From Candidatus Woesearchaeota archaeon (GTDB lineage Archaea > Nanobdellota > Nanobdellia > Woesearchaeales > JACQNA01): a stretch of DNA of 6,392 bases. A model generated the notes under the pieces. That model was not told the origin of the DNA and did not search any database. It saw only the letters and a list, made by a program, of their open reading frames with translations. The stretch covers positions 1 through 6,392 of the forward strand of contig JACQNA010000035.1 in the NCBI GenBank assembly GCA_016203335.1, in the 5' to 3' direction. The position numbers were made by a program, and so were the translations under genes. Shown in pieces: positions 1 to 5,061 of this stretch. Each line of letters opens with the position of its first letter. Within the stretch, counting starts at the first letter, position 1.

Positions 1-345
1 GACAAGCTGGCTTCGTTCCAGGGCACGGTTGAGGATATCAACGTCCTGATCCAGCTCCGTGAGCAGCTGTTTCTGGAGATCATGAATGACCTGGAAAAGA
101 TCAAGATCGAGATCAATACCGTCCTGACAGAAACCGCCAATCGCCCTCGGGCAGATGTCGAGACCATTAAAGAACGCTTGGAGTTGCGGAAAAAGATGGC
201 AGAGATCGACGCCATGAAAGCAGAGGAAAAGCTCAACCGCTGGCGGGACATTGCAGCCCTGCGCAAGGAGCTGCGCGAGCGCGTCAGGGAATTTAGTGAG
301 AAAGAGGGCAGCACCACCCTGCTCGATAAGATTCTGAACGAGTGA
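1..345 (+). CDS. Coiled-coil protein, 5'-truncated by the window edge
   Basis: The reading frame is open from base 1, with no stop before the TGA at 343-345, so the 114 visible residues are the C-terminal part of a longer protein. The first internal Met codon (82) has no ribosome site and is unlikely to be the start. The visible part is strongly charged and rich in Glu, Lys, Leu and Arg, with heptad-like spacing throughout and few glycines or prolines, which indicates a long coiled coil. I do not recognise a family. The stop overlaps the start of the HerA-like ATPase gene (GTGA, 342-345), so the two are probably translationally coupled in one operon. Inference: it could be a structural or regulatory partner of the ATPase. 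Nothing visible suggests an enzyme. Confidence 0.8.
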   Translation, partial: DKLASFQGTVEDINVLIQLREQLFLEIMNDLEKIKIEINTVLTETANRPRADVETIKERLELRKKMAEIDAMKAEEKLNRWRDIAALRKELRERVREFSEKEGSTTLLDKILNE

Positions 346-2357
346 GCACCATGATGATGAAAGGCCAGCTTTCCTTTTTGACGGTCGAGGAGATGTGCAG
401 GAAGCTCCGCCCTATCCTGGGCAAGGATATGGACAAGATTTACATGAAGTATAGCCTGACCGATAACCGGGACAAGCGCACGGAGATTGAGCAGGCGCTG
501 AATGCCCTTTACCAGAAATACCTGAACAGCACATTGCTGAATGAGAAGGTGCTGCTCCCTCCTCCGAATGCCGACATCATCAAGGGCAAATATCCGCTCG
601 GCAAGGTGATGTATGCGGACAAGGAGCTCTATCCCTTTGGCCTGCGCGAGCAGGACTGGGTCAGGCACGTCTGCATCTCCGGAATGTCCGGCTCAGGAAA
701 GACCAATTTTGCATACCAGGTCCTCGGCAATTTCATCCTTGCGAAAAAGCCGTTCCTGGTCTTTGACTGGAAGAAGTCCTTCCGCCCGCTCACCCTGATC
801 GAGAAGCAGCTCATGGTGTTTACCGTCGGCAACAATGCAGTCAGCAATATGTTCCGGGTGAACATCAACCGGCCCCCGAAAGGCGTTGACCCCAGGGAAT
901 GGATCAACTTCCTCATTGACCTGATCAGCGAGGCGTTTTCCACCAGCTTCGGCGTGCACAAGATTCTCGTCGAGACCCTGGACAAGGCATTTGTGGAATT
1001 CGGCGTCTACAGCGGCTCGGACAATTATCCGACCTGGCACCACATCAAGAAAAGGCTGGAGCAGCGCGAGGAAGAGAGCGGCAGCAGGAAGAACCGGGAG
1101 AGCGAGTGGCTTACCTCTGCCCAGAGGGTTGCACATACCATGACCTTTGGCGCGTTCGGCGAAGCGGTATCCCACCAGGGGATTGACGCCCTGAAGCTGG
1201 AAGACCTGTTCAGCAAGCAGGTGCTGTTCGAGCTCCATGCCCTGGATACCGTCGAGAAGAAATTCTTCTGCGAGTTCGTGCTCGGCTATATCTACAAGTA
1301 CAAGAAGCACAACAATGAGCAGGTGGACGAGTTTGCCATGGCAATCCTGGTGGATGAGGCCCACAATATCTTCCTCAAGGAGCGCCCGAACTTTGTCCAA
1401 GAAGGGGTTACCGACATGATCTACCGGGAAATCCGGGAATACGGCATCAGCCTGATCTGCCTGGACCAGCACATCTCCAAGCTCAGCGACACGGTTGCGG
1501 GCAACTCTGCCACAAACATCGCGTTCCAGCAGGTGCTTCCCAAGGACATTGAGGTGATCAGCTCACTCATGGGCATCCGCGATGATCGGAAATATTTCAG
1601 CATGCTGCCTGTCGGCCAGGCAATCGTCTACCTGGCAGAGCGCTACCACATGCCATTCACTGTCGGCGTTCCTTTAGTTGCCCTGAAGAAGAGGCCGGTG
1701 AGCGACAGCATGATCACCGGCAGGATGAACCGCATCATGTCCGCGTACCTGAGCAAGCAGAAGAAAGGGGAGGCGAAGCGCCAGCAGCTCCAGCAAGAGC
1801 TGAAGGCAGTGAAGCTCCAGAAGGTGTTCAGGCATTCAGGAGTGGACATCAGCATTCCTGAGGCAAGGCAGCAGATGCATGCTGTTCCTCCCCTGCCGAA
1901 AAAGCCAGTGCTGCCTCCGATAGCCAATCATCTGCAGGCTGACCTGGTTGAGCAGATGCAGGAGATGCTCCAGGCGAACTCAATCCGCACGGTCAAGGCA
2001 TATTTCACTGCCCAGGGATTCAAGAATGCGGACATCAACAAGGCAGTCAAGCGCGTGCTGCATGAGCCCGTTTCCCGGAAGCCGGTGAAGCAGGTGCAGC
2101 TCATGCACGTCACCCCGGAAGAGAAATTCATGCTCCTATACATTTACAAATATCCCGGGAAAAACACCTCGGAGGTCTATGAGAAGCTCAACCTCTCTGC
2201 GCGGAAAGGCACCATGCTCAAGAAGCGGCTGCTGTCCGCAGGCCTGCTCCATGAGGAGGAGATCCGGGATGCATCCGGCTGGCGCAAGCAGCTCGCGGTA
2301 GACAAGAAATTCGAGCGCATGCTTGCGGTCGGCGAGCAGGAGCTGCGCATTTGGTGA
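342..2357 (+). CDS. HerA/VirB4-like P-loop ATPase with C-terminal winged-helix-like region
   Basis: This is a 671-residue protein of the HerA-FtsK superfamily, whose hexameric motors move DNA in repair, conjugation or virus packaging. Walker A is GMSGSGKT (114-121). Walker B is AILVDEAHN (334-342), with D338 and the catalytic E339. A sensor-like stretch follows (LICLDQHISK, 371-380), and 'NSATNIAFQQ' (388-397) fits the conserved Gln/Asn region of DUF87/VirB4 ATPases. Residues 1-105 form a helical N-terminal region, 464-495 a Lys/Gln-rich probable coiled coil, and 590-665 a winged-helix-like tail ('TSEVYEKLNLSARKGTMLKKRLLSAGLL' region) that may bind DNA. The GTG at 342 overlaps the upstream stop. 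ATGs at 351, 354 and 357 are equally possible and none has a clear ribosome site. No NurA nuclease gene is visible, so a HerA-NurA repair role is not supported. Transfer, partition or packaging on an element is my inference. Confidence 0.9.
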   Translation: MSTMMMKGQLSFLTVEEMCRKLRPILGKDMDKIYMKYSLTDNRDKRTEIEQALNALYQKYLNSTLLNEKVLLPPPNADIIKGKYPLGKVMYADKELYPFGLREQDWVRHVCISGMSGSGKTNFAYQVLGNFILAKKPFLVFDWKKSFRPLTLIEKQLMVFTVGNNAVSNMFRVNINRPPKGVDPREWINFLIDLISEAFSTSFGVHKILVETLDKAFVEFGVYSGSDNYPTWHHIKKRLEQREEESGSRKNRESEWLTSAQRVAHTMTFGAFGEAVSHQGIDALKLEDLFSKQVLFELHALDTVEKKFFCEFVLGYIYKYKKHNNEQVDEFAMAILVDEAHNIFLKERPNFVQEGVTDMIYREIREYGISLICLDQHISKLSDTVAGNSATNIAFQQVLPKDIEVISSLMGIRDDRKYFSMLPVGQAIVYLAERYHMPFTVGVPLVALKKRPVSDSMITGRMNRIMSAYLSKQKKGEAKRQQLQQELKAVKLQKVFRHSGVDISIPEARQQMHAVPPLPKKPVLPPIANHLQADLVEQMQEMLQANSIRTVKAYFTAQGFKNADINKAVKRVLHEPVSRKPVKQVQLMHVTPEEKFMLLYIYKYPGKNTSEVYEKLNLSARKGTMLKKRLLSAGLLHEEEIRDASGWRKQLAVDKKFERMLAVGEQELRIW

Positions 2358-2709
2358 TCATGTAGCAAACTCATATTCATTACTCACATCATTTATCCAT
2401 CCGTCCCATTGGGGCAAAACAAAAAAGGCGTGCAACATCACTTACCCAACCGCTGATATCTTTCACAAGATGTCTTCTGTTTGTCTGCTGATGTTGGCTT
2501 TGCTGCAGGAACATTCTGGGCACTGTATCCATCGGATATAATGTTTGGAAGGCAAGCAGTTGCTGCAGAGAAGCCTGGAAAAGCACGGAAATGCCGGAGA
2601 CACCAGCTACGAAAGCTGTCTGGCAAGGGAAGGAAAAGCAGGTGGATAGATGCATCACTGGAATTCTTCAGGCAAAATGATGGTCTTCCGCTGGAATACC
2701 GACGGAGAA
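2358..2709. other. Gene-poor stretch between ATPase and toxin genes
   Basis: I see no convincing gene here. The first 120 bases are AT-richer than the flanks and look intergenic. From about 2480 the frame continuous with the ATPase gene is open to the TAA at 2751-2753, but the product (rich in Arg and Lys) resembles no family and has no ribosome site. The frame starting at ATG 2650, ending TAA 2812-2814, would give 54 residues beginning MHHWNSSGKMMVFRW. The same frame upstream (2542-2646) also reads protein-like but is cut by TAG at 2647-2649. This may be a decayed gene, though that is weak. A TATAAT string lies at 2537-2542 without a matching -35 element. Confidence 0.35.
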
Positions 2710-2721
2710 GGCGTATACGCC
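2710..2721. promoter_or_regulatory. 12-bp perfect palindrome upstream of the toxin promoter, candidate operator
   Basis: GGCGTATACGCC reads the same on both strands and lies 24 bases before the toxin's TATA-like box. Type II antitoxins commonly bind short palindromes near their promoters, so this is a candidate operator. The half-site GGCGTATA recurs at 3276-3283, upstream of the antitoxin promoter on the other side of the pair. Function is inferred from position and symmetry only. Confidence 0.3.
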
Positions 2722-2743
2722 AGTTTTCTGGAGGAGAACCGCA

Positions 2744-2767
2744 ATGTTTTTAAAACAGCTCTCCTGA
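2744..2767 (+). promoter_or_regulatory. Seven-codon leader ORF ending in UGA, in frame with the toxin gene
   Basis: ATG 2744 is preceded by a strong ribosome site (GGAGGAG, 2730-2736) at 7-base spacing. It reads MFLKQLS, then TGA (2765-2767), then SSA, and continues in the same frame into the toxin ATG at 2777. The toxin ATG itself has no ribosome site. The leader could be a translation-coupling peptide, or the true toxin start with an in-frame UGA. It could also be a coincidence, because the TATA-like box at 2746-2756 overlaps it and would give a leaderless mRNA that lacks it. Confidence 0.4.
2746..2756 (+). promoter_or_regulatory. Archaeal TATA-like box for the toxin gene
   Basis: GTTTTTAAAAC is an AT-rich symmetric element in a moderately GC-rich setting. 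Its centre lies 26 bases before the toxin ATG at 2777, the distance expected between an archaeal TATA box and the transcription start of a leaderless mRNA. The same 26-base spacing is seen at the antitoxin gene, which supports both calls. Confidence 0.5.
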
Positions 2768-2776
2768 TCCTCTGCC

Positions 2777-3082
2777 ATGGGCGCCTATGCTGTGCACGCT
2801 ACCGATACGTTTAAGCGATTGCTCCGGACACTGGATGCCAACGAACAGCGCTGGATCGAAAAGGCCAAATGCAACCTTGAAGAAAATCCAAGGGGCAAAA
2901 TATTGGCCTTTTCCTGGTTCCGGGAAAAGAAATTCCTCAATAAGCGGCTGCTCTACCTTGTTGATGAAGAATCGAAGAAGATATTGTTGGTTGTATTCGC
3001 ATCAAAGAAGGACCAGCAGCAGGCGATTGATTTTGTCCGGGCAAACATGGCAGAATTCCTGGCTTATCTCAAGAAACTTTAG
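2777..3082 (+). CDS. RelE/ParE-family toxin, archaeal type
   Basis: This 101-residue protein has the length and layout of RelE-superfamily toxins, which typically cleave mRNA on the ribosome. An N-terminal helical pair (10-36) precedes 'ENPRGK' (36-41). A four-strand core follows: 'WFREKKFLNKRLLYLVDEE' (47-65), then 'KILLVVFASKKDQQQAIDFV' (68-87), and a C-terminal helix. R57 in the KRLLYLV strand and K77/K78 are candidate catalytic or RNA-contacting residues. The pattern 'WFREKK..xKRxxYL' followed by 'SKKDQQ' is what I know from archaeal RelE-like toxins. The ATG at 2777 has no Shine-Dalgarno but sits 26 bases after a TATA-like box, so it is probably leaderless. An upstream in-frame start at 2744 is separated by a UGA. 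The partner antitoxin-like gene is convergent on the minus strand, with overlapping stops. Confidence 0.8.
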   Translation: MGAYAVHATDTFKRLLRTLDANEQRWIEKAKCNLEENPRGKILAFSWFREKKFLNKRLLYLVDEESKKILLVVFASKKDQQQAIDFVRANMAEFLAYLKKL

Positions 3083-3210
3083 ATTCTGCTTACCCTGCCA
3101 TGCCTCAGGTCCTCTAAGCCCATCTTGAGCTGGAGCAGGGCATCATCCGCCAGTTCTGCCCTTTCTTTCAGCCGTTCATACCGCTCTTTTGGTATCGTAA
3201 CCGTTTCCAT
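3079..3210 (-). CDS. Short antitoxin-like protein, convergent with the RelE-like toxin
   Basis: Read on the minus strand from ATG 3210-3208 to TAA 3081-3079, this encodes 43 residues. It begins METVTIPKERYERLKERA, runs through a helix with acidic patches, and ends 'GLEDLRHGRVSRI'. A short N-terminal beta strand, an amphipathic helix and a terminal 'xLEDxxxGRxxRI' tail are typical of the small antitoxins that accompany RelE-like toxins in archaea. The stop overlaps the toxin's TAG by three bases within a shared four-base segment (3079-3082). There is no ribosome site, but a minus-strand TATA-like box is centred 26 bases upstream, so the mRNA is probably leaderless. The convergent order is odd, since type II pairs are usually co-directional operons with the antitoxin first. 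Family recognition is by eye, and no DNA-binding domain is demonstrated. Confidence 0.75.
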   Translation of the reverse strand: METVTIPKERYERLKERAELADDALLQLKMGLEDLRHGRVSRI

Positions 3211-3231
3211 AGGGTGGCTGGAGCTTCAGGG

Positions 3232-3240
3232 ATTTATATA
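3232..3240 (-). promoter_or_regulatory. Archaeal TATA box for the antitoxin gene, possibly bidirectional
   Basis: On the minus strand this reads TATATAAAT, close to archaeal TATA consensus. Its centre (3236) is 26 bases before the antitoxin ATG, which predicts transcription starting at or next to the start codon. On the plus strand the same bases read ATTTATATA, also TATA-like. That could start the downstream cassette near 3262, with an 80-base leader before the gene at 3342. Confidence 0.6.
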
Positions 3241-3341
3241 CCTATCGATTGGGCATGCGGAAGACGTCCTGAACGGGCGTATAATCCCTATCTTTCCCCT
3301 ACAATACATATCACCCCTGCACAAAGAACGGAGGTTGGGCA

Positions 3342-3587
3342 ATGGACACCGCAAAGGTGGGCATCATAGTCATCATCGCGATTGCGGCGTTTGCTCTGGG
3401 GTTTATATCGGCGGCTATCTCGAACGCCGGCGCCGCAGCCATACGGACAGTCATGGACATCCTGATTTACGCAGGCATCATGTACTGCATCGCACTCGTG
3501 CTCTACATGGTCTTGAACCGGAAAAAGATCTTTGGCCAGCCCTCTCGGAAAATGACGCAGAGAGAAGAACCTCCACTCAGCCGCTGA
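3342..3587 (+). CDS. Small membrane protein with two transmembrane helices
   Basis: This 81-residue protein starts at an ATG with a good ribosome site (GGAGGT, 3330-3335, spacing 6). Residues 6-27 and 37-58 are uniformly hydrophobic and form two membrane helices joined by a short Ala/Asn/Gly-rich turn. A basic tail from N59 ('NRKKIFGQPSRK') should lie in the cytoplasm by the positive-inside rule. I recognise no family. It is the first gene of the cassette of small genes. Its TGA stop (3585-3587) is followed by 29 open codons in the same frame, leading directly into the ATG of the gene at 3675. Readthrough would therefore give a 195-residue membrane-anchored fusion, although the second gene has its own ribosome site. 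Confidence 0.75.
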   Translation: MDTAKVGIIVIIAIAAFALGFISAAISNAGAAAIRTVMDILIYAGIMYCIALVLYMVLNRKKIFGQPSRKMTQREEPPLSR

Positions 3588-3674
3588 GCAGCAGAGAGCG
3601 CTGTACACCGCGACTTCATCAAACCTCGAATCAGCCAAAACCAACTGTTTCATGCAAGGGAAAGGAGATGTTGT

Positions 3675-3929
3675 ATGCCCACCATCGACAACTTGCTTGG
3701 CAAGAATCATCCGCTGCATCGCAAACCAGTGGATGATGGACTGCTAGCTAAGGAGCAAAAGGCTTCCGACGGAGAAATGCCGCCATCTGGCTCCCTTGCC
3801 ACATCCCTTTTTCCCGGCATGGCTGCCAGGCAGGTCAACCAGGCACTCTGCGAAGAAGCAACGCGGTTTCACGACGAAGCGAACATGCGCGAACTCTTTG
3901 GAGAGCCGCCCCGGGGCTGGGAGAGCTAA
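3675..3929 (+). CDS. Small soluble protein of unknown function
   Basis: This is an 84-residue product. ATG 3675 is preceded by AAAGGAG (3661-3667, spacing 7), which fixes the start. The sequence is hydrophilic, with Pro, Gly and Ser in the first half and a short predicted helix at about 50-75 ('ARQVNQALCEEATRFHDEA'). There are no membrane segments, no cysteine pairs (one Cys only) and no motif that I recognise. It is in the same frame as the upstream membrane-protein gene with only a UGA between them, so it may also be made as a C-terminal extension of that protein. The strong ribosome site argues that it is at least also made alone. Confidence 0.65.
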   Translation: MPTIDNLLGKNHPLHRKPVDDGLLAKEQKASDGEMPPSGSLATSLFPGMAARQVNQALCEEATRFHDEANMRELFGEPPRGWES

Positions 3930-3984
3930 CCGCTCAACAAAACAGCAGTTGCAATCCACATCTTTATCCACCGAAGGAGGCAGT

Positions 3985-4482
3985 ATGCGCCACAATCTGA
4001 ATCTGCTGCTCTGCGCCATGCTCATCGGCGCAGCGGACCAAACCGCAGTTGCAGTCCCGAAGATCGTCTTCCATTTCTCGGACAGCGTTGCCACGGTGCT
4101 GGACAGCGCCGCACAGGAGATCCGGGCATTCCATTTGGCTCCTCTGCCCGCTGGCCTGCAGGAGAGCATGGACATGGAGGGCTGGAGATCCGGCCTTTTG
4201 GCTGAGTGCGAGCGCCTGAAGCAATACGCCCGGGAGGTTGACTCGCTTTACATCCCTCATTACACAAATCTGAGATCGCTCATGGATTTCGTGGAGAGTC
4301 GAGGCGAAGGTCGAGGCAAATTAGACAAATTCGACCGGGCTTTCGTGACTCAGGTACTCAGCCAAATGGTGTACGAAAGGACAGAAATGCTGAGGAACCG
4401 CATCAGGGAGGAACTCACCGTCTTCCTCGGCGTCTCCCTCTACTCCTTCAAGGTGCTGGGCGCCATCCGCCTTGCGCCATAA
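3985..4482 (+). CDS. Probably exported helical protein of unknown function
   Basis: This 165-residue protein has an ATG start with a near-ideal ribosome site (AAGGAGG, 3974-3980, spacing 4). The frame is open further upstream, but no earlier start has a comparable site. The N-terminus (Arg2, hydrophobic 5-17, then 'TAVAVP' at 20-25) looks like a signal peptide with possible cleavage after A23. The remainder is mainly amphipathic helix, including 'GLLAECERLKQYAREVDSLY' and 'VYERTEMLRNRIREELTVF', and could form a helical bundle or coiled coil. Residues around 103-111 ('SRGEGRGK') come from a 12-base imperfect tandem duplication (4298-4321). I recognise no family. Its location between two small membrane-protein genes suggests an envelope or cell-surface role, which is inference. 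Confidence 0.7.
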   Translation: MRHNLNLLLCAMLIGAADQTAVAVPKIVFHFSDSVATVLDSAAQEIRAFHLAPLPAGLQESMDMEGWRSGLLAECERLKQYAREVDSLYIPHYTNLRSLMDFVESRGEGRGKLDKFDRAFVTQVLSQMVYERTEMLRNRIREELTVFLGVSLYSFKVLGAIRLAP

Positions 4483-4519
4483 CTAAAAACCAGCCATACA
4501 CTGCCCCCTGCAAGAGGCC

Positions 4520-4546
4520 CAGCCAGCGATCCTGGATGGCTGTTTT
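4520..4546 (+). terminator. Hairpin plus short T-run after the exported-protein gene
   Basis: CAGCCA (4520-4525) pairs with TGGCTG (4537-4542) around an 11-base loop, followed immediately by TTTT (4543-4546). It lies 37 bases after the stop of the 3985 gene and 20 bases before the tRNA. It could terminate the first half of the cassette. The T-run is short, and it may instead serve as an AT-rich promoter element for the tRNA. Confidence 0.4.
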
Positions 4547-4565
4547 ACTGCTCGGGGGTAGGCTT

Positions 4566-4637
4566 GCGGGCATAGCTCAGCGGCAGAGCGTTTCCTTTCA
4601 GGGGAAAAAGCCGCAGGTTCGATTCCTGCTGCCCGCT
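4566..4637 (+). tRNA. tRNA with UCA anticodon (UGA-reading), tRNA-Gly-like acceptor
   Basis: This folds as a complete standard tRNA. Acceptor GCGGGCA (4566-4572) pairs with TGCCCGC (4630-4636) in seven Watson-Crick pairs. U8 and A9 are present. The D stem is GCTC/GAGC with loop AGCGGCA. The anticodon stem is TTTCC/GGAAA with loop TTTCAGG (4596-4602). The variable loop has 5 bases. The T stem is GCAGG/CCTGC with loop TTCGATT. The anticodon at 4598-4600 is TCA, which reads UGA. The standard 7/5 arms and short variable loop rule out tRNA-Sec. G1-C72, C2-G71, G3-C70, C35 and discriminator U73 match bacterial tRNA-Gly identity elements, so glycine charging is plausible but inferred. Archaeal tRNA-Gly normally has A73. 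G37 after A36 is unlike typical bacterial tRNAs, which have A37. No CCA is encoded. It lies within a protein-gene cassette, 40 bases before the next CDS. Confidence 0.9.
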
Positions 4638-4677
4638 CAGTGCACGAACAATCTTCTCACAAAAGGAAGGTGGTGTT

Positions 4678-5010
4678 ATGGAAACGTATGCTGCTCTTGT
4701 GTTGGCATTCCTCATCATGTGCTTGGCCGGCGTGGTGACGGAATTGGTGAAAGAAAGGATGGCCGGCAGGTGGTACTCAATCATCCTTCAGGTGGTAATT
4801 TTCGGTATGTTCATTTATCTTGCGATGATTGTTGTGATGGTTGTCTGGCCGCGGGACTTGCCACCGATGCCACTGAATGACGAACACGCTATGCCGTCCC
4901 CATATACATTCGTCCTGGTGGGCATCATTATCGCCACAGCAAGCGGCAAATGGATCACAAGACAAATCCGCAAAAGAGCCAGGCAGCGGCAACTGGGAGC
5001 AAGCAGGTAA
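4678..5010 (+). CDS. Small membrane protein with three predicted transmembrane helices
   Basis: This is a 110-residue product with an ATG start. The upstream GGAAGGTGGTG (4664-4674) matches the anti-Shine-Dalgarno sequence with one mismatch. Hydrophobic stretches at about 3-22, 34-56 and 76-92 predict three membrane helices. A charged loop (23-32, 'VKERMAGR') joins the first two. A Pro-rich segment with Asp, Glu and His (57-75) lies between helices two and three. The tail (91-110) is very basic ('TRQIRKRARQRQLGASR') and should be cytoplasmic. I recognise no family. The tRNA ends only 40 bases upstream with no terminator between, so the two are probably co-transcribed and the tRNA released by processing. 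Confidence 0.75.
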   Translation: METYAALVLAFLIMCLAGVVTELVKERMAGRWYSIILQVVIFGMFIYLAMIVVMVVWPRDLPPMPLNDEHAMPSPYTFVLVGIIIATASGKWITRQIRKRARQRQLGASR

Positions 5011-5061
5011 CTCATAGACCATCTGCACCACAACCAAAAAGCAATGAAACGGAGGCACGCG

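Noticed and set aside
693..1472. 259-codon open frame on the minus strand inside the ATPase gene
   Set aside because: It lies antisense to a well-supported P-loop ATPase. Its product resembles no family, and the opening follows from the codon bias of the plus-strand gene.
2537..2542. Bacterial -10 promoter (TATAAT)
   Set aside because: There is no matching -35 element at the proper distance and no supported gene directly downstream. A single hexamer match is expected by chance.
3125..3736. 203-codon plus-strand open frame across the antitoxin and the 3342 gene
   Set aside because: Its product is rich in Arg, His and Ser without domain-like structure. It overlaps two better-supported genes in other frames and has no ribosome site.
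4566..4637. Reading the tRNA as tRNA-Glu (anticodon TTC) or as tRNA-Sec
   Set aside because: A one-base shift giving loop CTTTCAG leaves a mismatched anticodon stem with G-U pairs, while the UCA fold pairs perfectly. The short variable loop and 7-bp acceptor exclude tRNA-Sec.
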